Of a stretch of DNA of 64,000 nt, positions 1-13,258 are shown in pieces. The first letter of the stretch is position 1. The number at the start of each line of letters is the position of its first letter. The translations under genes and the position numbers were made by a program. The notes under the pieces are model-generated. The model was not told where the DNA came from, searched no databases, and saw nothing but the letters and a program-made list of their open reading frames with translations. Source of the DNA: Anisakis pegreffii (taxonomy: Eukaryota > Nematoda > Chromadorea > Rhabditida > Anisakidae); assembly GCA_035041965.1 (NCBI GenBank), contig JAPYMA010000120.1:111812-175811 (forward strand), read 5' to 3'.

Positions 1-418
1 GTTTCTGTCTCGAATGATCAAAAAATTCACACAATTAAATCAAAAATGATAACGGTGGCTGAATTTTATAAAACTTTCAGGTGATCCAGTTCTAAGAAGA
101 TATTTCTTTTTATCGCAGATGAAGAAGATTGCAATTGTGGTTGTATTGAATTTTCTTCGTTGTTGTTAATATTGTTGTTATTGATGTGTTTATTCAATTG
201 TTGTTTATTTCATCATCAATACAATTATAAATAAATATCAATGTCGATATCGTCATCACGCATCATTTAACGTTCAGTATTCAAGTTGACTCATCGATTC
301 AATTCGACAACATTCATATTCCATATATTCAGCATGATCAGTTCCTGATGTGCCTTCAGTGTGAGCGCAAATAGGGCAATTTAGACAGAAATTCGAATGA
401 TCCTAGAATGATTGCATC

Positions 419-3400
419 CTAGAATCGATAGATGTATCCATTTTTATACTTGAGTCTATCGCCGGCAACCATTTGCGATATAGTTTTCAGTGGTACTAAT
501 CGCTTATACATCAAGAAAAATGGTACGAGAGTCACGCTTTGAATAGCGATCTCTATCAGCCAAACCAGTTTCGGACCGTAATCGTTGAAAAGCTCCCTGA
601 AACAGGCAAAGTGAAATATTGGTCAATTGAGTGCGTTATGAGAGATGAGCAGCAAATTAATGTCATGCTTGTTTCATCCCAGAAGTGTCTGATCTAACCA
701 AATCAGGGTCATATCAAGTCATTGGAAGTAAGGAAAAATATTGACACTTCACTCTCATACTTGATTCACTAAAAGGCAGCTGATGATAGATTCAACGTGG
801 AATGTGTGTTGCCAAGAAAGAGATTTTTGGTAAACGTTAAAATGAGAAGTTGAATTTTTGAAAGGTGATCGTTTGTCGTCTAGATTGACTGTGGTGTATT
901 GTAATTGTTGCGTAATAGCAGTATAATAAATAGAGTAGTGATCTTAGAATGTGGCGTGATATAAGTGAAACAATTAAAGCGAAGAAGTGGAACTCACATA
1001 ATGAGAACGGGTCCAAGCGCACGACTCAAACTGGATATCAATATATTAACGCCTTGCAAAGTACCTTGACGGCGTGGACCTAGACATGCGCAAAACATTG
1101 CTGCTAAGTGCACATTCACAAGTGGAAATGCTACACCAAACAGAATCACATATAGACTATTGTAGAAGTAGACATTTATTGCTGGTGTTGAAGCGCACCA
1201 TTTGAATGACCGTGGGCAGCCAACACTTTCTACTGTTTGAATATTCAATGACTGAACTGAAATGCAAAGTATTTATTGATTGTGTTAATGGTTCTTTTTG
1301 CGTAATCCGGGACTGCTAAAAGCATGAAATTTTAAACTTCAATGACATGATTGATTCTGTCAATCTGAGACTGTGTTCTTAATCGTAGTGTTTGGAAAAG
1401 TGGGCGCCTAAATGGTAATTATTGTATCATGCAACCGAATAAACTCAGAAAGTTGATCGAAATCATGATAAAACCGGCATCAGAACAAACCTTCATTAAT
1501 TGCTAATTCATCACGATATGAGATTTTTCCGCTGTAAAGCTTCCATGGATAAGTTAAAACTTGGAACATCAAGCAAATTATTAGGCCAATGAGTAATCCA
1601 ATTCGATTGTCCATCCTGAAGTAGAATGATACTAATCAGTCAACCCGAGTAGATCTGTAACACTTTTTCAACACTATATCGGCTTCTCGAAGAGTGCATC
1701 GGAAATCATTTCGTGAATGAACTTCAATGAAAGGCGTTATCTAATCTCGTCATACTCACGATCGGATAGCTTGCGAAGGATTCTCAACGAAAACGATTGA
1801 TTATTTCTGTTGAGGATATGAGGTAAAGGCGATGAACAGCAGCAACCTTCGGCCAACTTTAGACCATATATAGAGAACAAGAAATGCGAATCCAGCGAAA
1901 CCGGTTGATGAAACAAGTGCAGAGTTGTACTGAGCCGCTTGTGACCGAGTCCATTGAAATACGATCATTGAGTACGGAGAACCAACACTGAAGTTTCTTC
2001 TGTTAAATCATTTCTCTACTCATTTATTCCTGTCTAGAATTGCTTACAACACAATCACTCCAACTGACAGAAAATCACGAAATTCAGATTGAACTTGTGC
2101 AATATTAACACGTTTCAGTCCCCAATTCTGTGTCTCCACTATATTATTGGCTCAGTTGAATGCTGTTAGGCTACCGAGTTGTTCAGAGATAAAAGTGCAT
2201 GCACTGAGTTGTAATTAATTATATCAAAGCATAGTGCTTCTAGTGAACATGATATTCACGATGATATTTGAATATGATATTCGACTGCTAACATGAGACG
2301 TCAAAAAGAAGAACATCACAGCGAGAGACAATGAAGTGAAGCTACACACACACACACAACAAAAGCATCTTGTTGCTTGTCAAGTCACGATCAGTGAGTT
2401 GTCATCATCAAGTAATTTGCGTCGAAATGGTTACTTCAATAATTTCTCACTTCATTTCCATTCAGAAGTAATTCAGAACGTACGTTTCAAGATTGGCATA
2501 CATGAACATTTGCACAAATTTAATGAACACACACAGTGATATCGCTAATCGGTCGTAATCGGGCAATACATTGTATGCATCTGAAATTACTCTTTCTTGT
2601 CACCAACACGGATGTTGAGTAATGTCATATAATATGACATATGATCATGTCATATTTTCTCACTTCACTTTATAAGTGTTTTGAATAAAATCAAATTCAG
2701 GATTAAAATACAAAAGCATTACTTGCAAACAAACCGAAACTAGTGTCATTCATCTTGTCTTGCTCTTAACGCAATTCCCCAAATGATTCCTCCTCCTTTT
2801 GCTAGATCAGTGGTTCTCATAAGGGTGAAATTACCCAATTTGGGTAATTTGGAGGTGTGAATGGGTGATGGAGGGGTTCAGGCAATCAGTATTTCGCACA
2901 GTTGCTATATTATGATAGAACGCCATTGTGATGGTGTCTTTTTCGGATATGTGAATGCGATTAGTTGATGGCAACACCCTTCATTCTCCTGTTTCATGAG
3001 TATTATTAGCTCGTCCAGGCCTAACAAGGTTTTCAATCGTTTTAATAAGATTTTCATTCTTTTCCTTGCTGTTACAATCGCTCTCATAGCTTTTATCACC
3101 AAAAGTGTTCTCATTTGCTAATTTCTCATTCATTTCACTCAACAATTAAAGTCAGATTCTCATTCTATCAAATACACTCTATAATTGATCATTCGACTGT
3201 CGAACTTTGTTGTGCAATAGCATTCGATTGCTGTATTGTTGACTTCGGTTGTCAACACTCGTCAACGTATCCAATAAATAGTATATGCTACAGAATGAGA
3301 AGTTGATTCGAACTGTGAAGTGAAATGAGACGAAGTGAATGAGAAAAACTCATCAAGAGAACGATATTCGCATGTAATAGCTATGAGAGTGAATACAACA

Positions 3401-6400
3401 CGTCTGAAAAGAATGAGAATTCATCTAAGTCAGTTTGAATTGAGTGTGTCACAGACATCAGCTTTTCATGCAATTATGATCGATTGCAATATTATGAACA
3501 CAACGGTCTAAGAGGAAGTCCAGCAATGTTGAATACCATCACGAACGTGCTAACAAGATCTGGAAGTAACCTATGCGATTCCCACATGCAATGGTAAAGT
3601 TATGGAATGCAATCCAGGTTCGGTGAATTGATGTCAACTAGAACGGACTCATAAACTATGATTCCAAGAAGGCTCATTGCCACCATATGAAAATTAAACC
3701 GAGAGCAATAAAATACCAGAAATTGTGCAATGTTTAAAATCATTGAGAAATTTGCGGACCGGGTTTTCCGTTTGGAGGGGTGGGCGGGGGGAGGAGGAGG
3801 AGGGTAACGACGGCCTGCTAGATCATCAAAAAGGTATTGAAGCACCCCAACGTGGGAATCACTGTGCTTAATTCTCTCCTTCCCTCAGTAGATTCCTCAT
3901 CTTAGGTAGACCGCCCTTCAAAAAACTGGGAAACAAAAATTGGGAAGCTTTAGTTCTTTCGAAAATCTTTAGGATTTTATTAGCTCATCTAATATTATAT
4001 GGAAATGATGCAAATACGTCGCCGATTGTGAAAAATTTTGTATTATTTTGAATTTCTTGATAATTTATCAACATACGCGTCATGAATCCCTTATTATTCT
4101 GCTCTTTTCCCCTCTACTTGATTTTGCGTGCAATTGACGTTGGTAAGCTTCTGTCAGCTGACGTTTTCGCTTCGTCAAATATGAAGAATTGTGGGACAAT
4201 TATCTACGAGTTTGAAAGAAAATTCCGTGAAAAATTCTTCAGCGGAAATGAATAATGAATTTTGTTTGATTAAAAAGTGAACAAAGCAAACCAATGCCTA
4301 ATGACGTGCTTAATATTAAAACTGAAACAAATTCAAACGAATTTGGTTGACCATTTTCAGAGTTCTCTTCAGAGAGCGTCTCGGTGAGTTGTTCGTTGAA
4401 AATGAATATGATGAAGAATAACGCCAGTAAAACCATTGCATTGGCCGCATATGCAGGTGCTGTGTACATACTGATTGCTAGTGGGCCAATTGATATTCCT
4501 GGATATCCGAGTGGTGCGAATACCAGTTGAAACACTGAAATCGGAATTATTTCAAACGCTGAACGATCGTTGCAAATATTGATGGCATCATGCAGCTTTC
4601 AAATCATCCACTTTGTCGGCAATATCACTAATTTTATGACTACATTTTGATTGGATTGACTATGATTCGGATCATTTGCGTGACAGAAGCAAGACTGTTT
4701 GAATGTTGCAAATTGCTAATTGTTGCAAGTGAGACACCCTTTTGATTTTTTTTTTGATTTTCGTTCCCTATCAGTATGATTTTCAGGACTATTAAGGTGG
4801 TACTGATTATTGGTATTACTTCTGTTCTTATCAATACGATGACAGCTATCAATATCGTTAACCTCAATACGATCATCACTGGAGCATTCGTATTCTGTTG
4901 TGCTGATGTATGGATTCATTTAGTGGAACAACTCAAGTGAGAGGCATCATTGAAGCACACAAAAAATCGAAGAGGAAACCTGGTCCAAACGCAAGACCCA
5001 AGCAATATGCACCGTCCGAAATAGCCGCTGCGGTGGATTTGTCCTTATTAGCACTCGCAATAGCTGAATATGTTTGCAGTAGTATCGATGCACCTTAAAT
5101 TCTTTGAATTGGTCATTGCGATTAGCTGCTTGCATACAACCTTAACAGCATCGTTTTTGAACATTCGTTTGCAGAGTTTATGATTTATGATCCTTGAAAT
5201 ATTTACATTATACATCGGAATATTTCACACTTTTATCACTTCCAATGAACCAATCGTTACGCTTTTTCGACTCATTCGCAGTATTTCAAAATGTTGTGAA
5301 GAAAGCAAACAAAGGAATAAATACTCAATAAAAACTAAACTACTTTAATGCAATCTTTATTACACGTTGGCATAGAATCATCACGCAAAGAGTGTCGCAC
5401 AAAGAAACTCGTTGGTTGTTGAAAACGTCAAAAATCATGAATGATTACGATTGCGAGTGATAATTAGAACCTAAGAAGTTTGTGTGATAAAGAGAATATA
5501 TGCCGCGCAAGACATGTTCGCAAAACTGATTCTCTCCCGTTTGAAACAACTCTGCCTTAGAGTCAGATAAAATGGATCAGCATTCAGTTTTTGGGATAAG
5601 AACTGTGGAACAACTGAGAACGAATAAACGAACCTATTCCAATACCATGACCGAGTCTAGCGAGCAACAAGAAGTATTTCCTATTCGTTGGTATGAATTC
5701 GATGAACATGAAACAAAGGTTCGATAGGAACATTATGACAATACCAGTGACTGCTGGTAATTTAATTTGTTTCATTTTGTTCGACCAATAGCCAAACAAT
5801 GGCGCCGACAACGCAGCACCTAAACTGTACGATGCAGTCATGAAGCCGTAAAATGTCGTTGTAGCAGTGGGATCCATCTGAAATCTATAATCGAATATCG
5901 TTCATTTTATTCCATTTCCATCATTCTTCTCTCTTGAAAACACTCCGTGCAGCAATTCTTCAAGCGCATTTATTCAGCATTGTTAATTGGTCAATCGTTG
6001 ATCAGTTGATGATCAACTGGCAACCAAATCAGTTGAATGTGAATGACATGCAGTCTGTGCCAGTGCATATAAAAATGATTCAAAGCACTCGAAATATCTA
6101 CTGAAGATAACATACCTCCTGAAGAAATGGCCATACGGTTGCATAATAAACCGAGAACTGCATCTTCACTAAAAACAATATAAACGCCATGATCCATATT
6201 GATCGCCAGTTGGTTCTTGCCTCCTCGCACTGTACAAATGACTTCTTTGAAGTCGAATCGGAATCTTCAATCACCTCTTCGAGTGTTGTTGGGATTGAGA
6301 CCTGAATGATCTCTTCCGATCTTTGTTTTTGCTGCTGAACTAATGGTTTGTCTATTTATTCAGGATATTAGTATAGCTTCTGATTCAATTGAATTGCTTC

Positions 6401-7372
6401 AACACCAGGAAGCCTTATGAATCCAGATTGTACGTATACAAATGCAGGTGAAAGCTGAGAACTGGATTCTACTTCCTTGATTTGTAGAACAATAAACAAT
6501 AGTCCATTTTAAAAATTATTTCAAAAATAATTTCTAGTTTTGAATCTTTCCATTGATCCACAGTGAACAAATGCGAAAATGATTGACCGTCAAAATTAAA
6601 AAGTGCATTTTTAACCAACAATGTTTCATTATTTTATATTCTTGATTGATATCGATTTCCTTTCATCAATTTTTGAAATCACTTTCCGATTTTTCATTTG
6701 TTCAGAAGGAACTTCATTCCAATCGACACTCAATGTATTAGCTAGCAATAGGGAAATCATCTGAGTAAGTTGGATGTCAGAGGAGATTTATTTCTAAGAG
6801 GAACTGAATAAAACGAACTTTGCCGAAAGAAAACGCTCTCGGTCTGCTGTCTACATAAGCTGGACTGTGCGGTAAACCGGGTGAGTGTGGCAACTCGAAA
6901 TTAAATATTGTACTCGGCGTCAACGGTGTTCGTGGCATTCCACCGGCGAACGACGCACTCGACAAGTCGACGGTTAGGCCTTTCGATGGGGTGTTTGGTG
7001 ATGATTCGGTTACGGTCGGTTGGACAATTGTGAGGTTTCGAGGTGTTTTCTTGCTTGTGAATCTGGATGCGCATTTACCGTTGCTGCTTTCATTGATAGT
7101 GCTACTGGTGTAGCGGGCTGATTCACTGACGCCATTTTGTTTGTGTGTATCACTGAAAATCACAATCATTTGATGCTGAAGCATGACATTATGAAGTGAG
7201 CGTTTCGTTGTGCACTTTCATTGAACGCATTCACAAATAAAGGGCGTTGTACTTTTCGAGATAAAACCGCAAACAAGCATTATAATTACCGTCTCAGATC
7301 TGATTTGCTTCTCAAAAGAGGTTCACATTGAGTTCCTTCAATGTTGCTTTCATTTTTCATTTTCGACAACAT
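419..7372 (-). CDS. MFSD8: MFSD8/CLN7-like lysosomal major facilitator protein
   Basis: Multi-pass transporter of the MFSD8 (CLN7) family, which in animals acts in lysosomal or endosomal membranes. I assemble ten exons, about 649 residues: 7372-7290, 7152-6819, 6334-6116, 5877-5634, 5093-4980, 4534-4283, 1988-1847, 1615-1491, 1256-998, 596-419. Phases agree at every junction. Family landmarks seen: NWRSIWIMAF before helix 1, WPFLQEMDPTA, the ASYSLGAALSAPLFGYWSN loop, a GIGIGASILLQTYSA-like stretch across a junction, and LGPRRQGTLQG near the C-terminus. The N-terminal tail (about 180 residues) is longer than in human MFSD8 and has EPLL at residues 17-20, a possible acidic dileucine sorting signal. 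The ATG lies 17 bases after an acceptor (7390-7392), fitting trans-splicing. The weakest junction is 4283/1988, where the donor is poor and a short exon could be missing. Confidence 0.85.
2808..3505 (+). mobile_element. hAT-like non-autonomous element, long copy A
   Basis: The left end reads CAGTGGTTCTCAT, a hAT-style terminus. The sequence matches 24856-25565 almost throughout, including GCTCGTCCAGGCCTAAC and the stretch around 3120-3300. It lies in the MFSD8 intron 4282-1989. No coding capacity is seen. The match to the other copy stops at GAACACAACG (3496-3505). A piece of the family's right end is at 3742-3864, so the whole insertion may be one 1,057-bp element with a divergent interior, or two fragments. 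Confidence 0.7.
3742..3864 (+). mobile_element. Right-end fragment of the same hAT-like family, G-rich
   Basis: Matches the right half of 25574-25862: GTTTTCCGTTTG, then a G-rich tract, then AACG-CGGCCTGC-AGATCATCAAAA, ending in GGGAATCACTG, a degenerate inverted CAGTGGTTCTC. The tract 3775-3804 has several GGG or longer runs separated by one or two bases. Confidence 0.65.
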
Positions 7373-7389
7373 TTGCGATTGAAAATAAT

Positions 7390-8225
7390 CTGAAATTCAA
7401 TTGCAGATTAATAAGCGGCGAAACAATGTGAAAATTTTAGTTGAACAAGCAATATATTATACATGTGTAATTGCACTCGTAGAGTAAATCAAATGAAAGT
7501 CGAATGTTCGGTTGGCAAGGTGCAATCATCACTTTGAAACAATAGTTTAGCTAAGGCTTCATGAAAATGCGGTTATGAAATGAGCACTGAAAGAGGAACA
7601 ATTCGGTGTTATATGATGCGAATGAAGGGTTTCTATTGTTTTTCGAGTGATGATAAAGCGGTGCTGATAATGCTGATGATAAATGAACACGGTCAACGAA
7701 ACAACAAACAAATCGACGATTCTTTAATCGGCTCCAAACACCGTATGAAAAATCAGTCAGTGTTCATTCATGTGAACTTTCTGTGAACACAGTCGAGACT
7801 AATCAATCATTTCAACGTTTTCATCTCCGAACTGAGCATGAAAAAGAACCTTTTCTAATGTGTAAAAAGCAAAATAATACTGTAGAAGCTTGTGCTGCAT
7901 GAACAAATGCATTTAGTCATTTATTTAAATTAAACAATCTTCTAATTGTAAGTCTGAATCAATTCCTTTGCATGTTCATTCGTAGAGGAGGAACGTATGA
8001 AAAACCAACTGATGCACTGATTTCTTAAAAGCTAGATTCATTCGCTTTATGCCCTATAAATGTCCCGTCTGGTCTCATCATCCTAACAAGCACACTCCAT
8101 GACGTGAGGAATTGTTTAGCAACGCAATACAAAGACATGATTTATGATGTTGAAGAACAACAAACTCGATTTCAATCGCTCGAATCACTCACTTCAGCGT
8201 TCATTCGTCTCGTTTCAATGTTCAC
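7390..8225. other. Upstream flank of the MFSD8-like gene
   Basis: No gene, RNA or repeat that I can support. It holds the putative spliced-leader acceptor at 7390-7400 and presumably the promoter, but no recognisable core element. Confidence 0.4.
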
Positions 8226-9293
8226 CATTTGATTTGTGATGTGGTAAAAACTAATCATTTTATCAGAATGCTTTCAAATCGTTGCATCAAATACAATACA
8301 TTTGCCGAAGCGATAATCGCATCGAATTTGTAGTTAAAAGGATACGCTAATAATTATCACCATCATTCGAGATATTGTTCCACTTGGGGGATGAATTTTC
8401 ACCGAAGGGATCTCATTAGAAAAGGATTGTCATTGGTGGAGGTGCGAATCGCTCTCAAAGACACTCTTCGACGTTCAGTTCGATGGAAATTTTATCTGAT
8501 TGGTTCGTTCAAATGCATTAGTTCTGTATAATGTTTAGTTGTGCTTTCGAAATCAATCTCTGGAAACTTGATAGCGACTTCGTTCAGCACTGCGCTTCCG
8601 TTTACTTTGCAGTCAGAATAATTTTTCGCTCAGTTAATCATTTTTCTGAGGATTGTTCCACTGTATCTTACAGCAACAATTCTTTTAACTTACTTCGCGC
8701 ATCAAAAATCTTGACGCCGAAATAGATCAGAGTTCTTGAGATAATTAGCTTCTTGGGATAACATTACTGAGCTGTGAGTGACATTTTTTCGTGACATCTT
8801 CCAAAATCTTCGAACAAAAGTATACACTGAAGAACTTTAAGGGAAACAAAACGCTTTAAGATCAGTTCCATCCTTTTATTTTCTAGTCGCCGATATTCGA
8901 AGATTTTGCCGCGGTCGATGAAGTGAGGATGAAGCTGACTGATTGAATTTCAATGCTTGATCATTCATACATCTGATTTGGAAACGCTTTCATACTTTCC
9001 TCACATTTGAACGAACCAATCAGATAAAATTTCCATCGAACTGAACGTCGAAGAGTGTCTTTGAGAGCGATTCGCACCTCCACCAATGACAATCCTTTTC
9101 TAATGAGATCCCTTAGGTGAAAATTCATCCCCCAAGCGGAACAATATCTCGAACGATGGTGATAATTATTAGCGTATCCTTTTAACTACAAATTCGATGC
9201 GATTATCGCTTCGGCAGATGTATTGTAGATGATGCAACGATTTGAAAGCATTCTGATAAAATGATTAGTTTTTACCACATCACAGATCAAATG
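8226..9293. mobile_element. Foldback DNA element with 290-bp terminal inverted repeats
   Basis: 8226-8515 is repeated in inverted orientation at 9004-9293. Both arms are exactly 290 bases with only a handful of differences, starting CATTTGAT(T/C)TGTGATG and ending TTCAAATG. The 488-base centre has only a 64-codon open frame (8531-8725) unlike any transposase I know. No clear target duplication is seen at the ends. High arm identity points to recent origin or gene conversion. Confidence 0.85.
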
Positions 9294-10901
9294 AGAATAT
9301 TTGCACGAGAATATTTGCAGGAATAAAGCAACAATGAGCAGTCTTACGAATGATAGAAATATTGCAAGGAATAGTCGTTCTTAAGCAACAAATGGCATGA
9401 AAAATAGTCGTTCTTAAGCAACAAATGCTATGAAGAAAATAAACTGAAAAATAAGTTGGTGACAAAATGAGACATCGTACAGTGTTGATTCAGAATAAAG
9501 TATTGAAGAAAATTCATCAAAATGTTTTATGAGTGTGTTAAAATGAAACATTAGTGATGCTAAAAATAGTCAACTGATTTATGTATTTATGAATTTGGTG
9601 AGGACAAACACCCACTGGAGACGTGTATTGATCGCATGAAAAATTTAATTAATGAGATACGGAAGTTTTCAGTTGTCTCATCAATTAACGGCGCTCTCTG
9701 ATTGCGCTGTATTTTCCTCTGTTCAAAATGTTTAATTATATTATGAACAGTTCAGCGTATGATAACGTCCAGTTTCGTTGCCATCCTCGCTTGGAAGCAA
9801 ACACCCCATCGATGTCGAATAGCAAGGTAGTTATGAAATACGACCATCAAAGAGCCAGTAATGTAAAATTATCGGAAATGCACATGTGAATGAAACTAGG
9901 ATTAGATAAAGCATTGGGGAATAAATTAGCTGATGATATCTGTGACCGAATCTTATTTGAACTGCTATGTTCTCCATGTTATTTTTCATAAGTGTTCAAT
10001 CGCGACGGACTCAACTGCTCGATGACACGGAAAGCTGCGATTCGAAATCGCTCGTTGCTACGTGGAACAGGATAATGAAGATTTAAAGATGCTGTTATGT
10101 GAATGATAATCAAAAGTTTATTATTGGTTATAGTGCTTGCGCTGATGCCAGCAAGGTTATTATTATTTGTTGCATGTGAACCGACATAAATTATGAATGA
10201 TACACTACAATGAATTCGTGCTCATTCATCACATTACTAAGATTAATTCCCCAAAAAAATTTTTCTCCATTCATAATCTTTTCCTTCGAGCAGTCTCATC
10301 TTCAATCTTGCTGCAAAAATATGCGCACTTCACGTTCCCTCCTTGAAACTTCATTGTCGTATTGTCATGATTTTCCTTTGGGACAGTTAGGTGTCTTTCG
10401 ATGTTCAACGTAAATGTCATGAAGGCTATCAGTATTTGAGAAAAGCGATGATTCATTTTTGATCTCATCATAGAATCATTTAGATTTAGCCAAAATATAA
10501 GTTCATTGCACTTTCTTTGTTCCATTTTTCTCAGTGACAATCCACTGTCGTCGGATTATCATGAATAGACTCATTTGCATACGTTAATATCAGTGCTCGA
10601 CTATTGACGCGTGTTCTTCTTTATTCGTTTGTTCGCACTGCTTGAGAGGGCGTTCTGGAGTCGGAATTAAATTCGCCCTAATGAATCATTTTCAAGTCTG
10701 TAACCGCATTTCACTTTCTTGCGAAATCGATGTGCTTTCATCACGTTTTTTCGCTAGCAATCTTTGCTCACTGAAAGTTAGTGGTTGCTTGCCATCGATT
10801 CAATCAAACACTCGTTCAAAACCCGAATGTTTAATCTAAATTATCAATCATATAATCAAGCTCATCACAATAATACCAATGAAAATGATGATAACTGTGT
10901 A

Positions 10902-11164
10902 AATGATAATAATAATAATAATAGTCATAATTTTTATGGTAACGGCGACAAAAATAATTAAAGGACTCACAATCAGTAAGTACAATGCAATTGTAATATT
11001 GATAATAGTGATAATTGATAATAATAATAACAATAATAATAATAATAATGATAATGATAATAATAATAACAATAATAATAATACTAATAATAATAGCAGT
11101 AATAATAACAGTAATGATAATAATAATTATTATTATAACGATAATAACGATAACAATAATAAGT
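10902..11164 (+). repeat. (AAT)n/(GAT)n-rich microsatellite
   Basis: Imperfect AAT, AAC and GAT triplets over about 260 bases, densest at 11020-11160. It is open in several frames on both strands (poly-Asn on plus, Ile-rich on minus), but these are composition artefacts rather than genes. Confidence 0.9.
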
Positions 11165-12865
11165 GAAAACTTGATAGCTGAATAATGAAATATTAATGTT
11201 TTTATGTGCCTTATCGCAATCGGCAAGTACAATGATAATTCGACACTCTTCTATGCCCCTCTCATCGATCTGAATACGATACCTAACGAGTGATGTCAAC
11301 GGATGAATGCGTGAATTTGACACCGTTCGTTGAAAAAGCTGCGTAGAAGTGAGTGTTTGACGATCAGTGTGCCTTGGGCAATGAAACTAATTACCATCGC
11401 GAACGGTATCAAGAGATCATCACTCACTTCTAATTAGCACGTGCATACCTCGCCGATCATGTATGAGATGATAATCACTGAATTCGAACACATCATTTCA
11501 GAAAAAATGGAGGCAAGTATTGAAAATATACAATTATGCTTCACTGACTAATTACCTATAATGTAGACTTGAAACTTATCTAGATAATATGAAAAAATGA
11601 GGAGAAAAACGCAATAAAGGGCTTTCTCTTTTACAAATAAGTCACTTGCAAATTTAGTGCTGATTGCTATGCTCTGGCAGCAACAATCTACTATGGCTGC
11701 ATGTTTATTTCCGAAATGAGGTTGATTGTCTAAATATATTCTCAGATAATGACTACGTCTCGCACTTTCAATCTTGTATTCATTGCGCAAAACAAAAAAC
11801 TAATGATCCCACTCAAATTTGTCTCAAATGAGAAATTTGACGATTGTCACAGTCAAATGACAACTTTTGTCATTGATTATGCTCAAAATCAGTGCAGAAC
11901 ATTTTTGAACTGTTTCAAAATATGGTTAATGTTGGTCATTCTAACTTCACAATTCCGTTTTGAGAGTCAAATCATTGCTTTAGTCAATTTCCGAAAGTGA
12001 ATCAAGTTGGCTGAAAAACAGATTGCTTGTGTAACCGAATTGTGAACTTACTCGGTCTAACCAAAGGAATTTTTCCGCTTATTTTGGAGCATACGATATC
12101 GTGACTATTTTCTCTAAACGCTAATCAGAAAACATCATCACAAGAAAATGGCTGTACATTAGAGTTCCACTAAAACGGTCTGATGAAACAATGAGGTCGC
12201 TTGAAGACGCTTCATTCCCTTAGATGTAACAAATGCAAGTTTATTTCAGCGATCTGGGTGGATATGTAATAACATCCTTAATGGTCAATACTGCTTGCAA
12301 CGAATCGAATCAGCAAAACTCTTTATCCACAATTCGTTTAATAGATCATTAAGCGGCACTCGTTGATGGGAATAAGAATTGTTTCGAAGTGATCACATTG
12401 CTGAATGTTGTCCATTTTTAATCATTTATTGTATTTGTTGCTTGCGCTACGGACATCTAAAGCAGAACTGCGAAAAATTAGCTTAGCGTCATTGCTTCTT
12501 GAAGATATTATTTATCAAAAAATATGCATCAGTTTCAGTGAACATTTCTCGATCAGACCGCCCACTTCACGTTCGAAATAATTGTCACATAATGATCTAT
12601 TTAAACCGCGTTTATCGCGCACATTCAATCAGCTTTTATCCGTTTCGCTTTATCACTTCTATTCGAAATCAGCTCACCTCGCTGTTTGTTGGCGTCTGAG
12701 GAGATTGAACGTAGTACATTTGCAGTACAAACGTTTTGTAGCACATTTTCATGATTAGACGCTTTTAGATTTATTTGATGCATTTTCACCTCAGTCTGAT
12801 TGCTTGGTGAAGCCAATCAGTTGATGATTAGATTCGAACGTTTCTAGTTCATTTTCATATTAGGA

Positions 12866-12937
12866 AGTTGGCTTCATATCTATCGGATAACAATCGACTG
12901 TCGGAAATATTCGAATACTTTTCATAAAAGCGAACGA
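12866..12937 (+). repeat. Short dispersed repeat, copy 1
   Basis: Shares ATCTATCGGAT and ATTCGAATACTTTTCATAAAA-like text in the same order with 13188-13258, with interspersed mismatches. Family unknown. Confidence 0.6.
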
Positions 12938-13187
12938 ATTTGTTGAAAGAACGGCAGATGGGCAGCACTTTTAGTAGTTCCAATTAAGAATCAAAATGTT
13001 AGTTAACCTAAACAAATCACAGCACTCACTCTCAGTTTTGTTAATTTAAAAATTCCCTCATTGAAGTTAAAGATCGAATTCAATCTTTGCATTTCAATAT
13101 CTTTCTACAGATCCTTCTTTGCTTATTCATTCAAATATCAAACATTTCCCCCTGCACTTTCGTTCATGCGCAATCATCAAACGTAGA

Positions 13188-13258
13188 AAATTGGCCTCTT
13201 ATCTATCGGATTTAAACAGAGCGTCAGAAATACTCGAATACTTTTCATAAAACTGAAT
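13188..13258 (+). repeat. Short dispersed repeat, copy 2
   Basis: Direct-repeat partner of 12866-12937, about 320 bases downstream. Shared blocks are TTGGC(C/T)TC, TATCTATCGGAT and TCGAATACTTTTCATAAAA. Confidence 0.6.

Noticed and set aside
3505..3559. A 55-base candidate MFSD8 exon whose donor would lie at the edge of the hAT-like element
   Set aside because: Its phase does not fit the next exon (1988) once that exon is read exactly. The direct join 4283/1988 fits better.
4640..4919. Ile/Asn-rich minus-strand frames between MFSD8 exons
   Set aside because: Intronic, no similarity to the transporter, and not needed for phase.
10831..11323. Long overlapping reading frames on both strands
   Set aside because: They are poly-Asn, poly-Ile or Tyr-rich translations of the AAT microsatellite.
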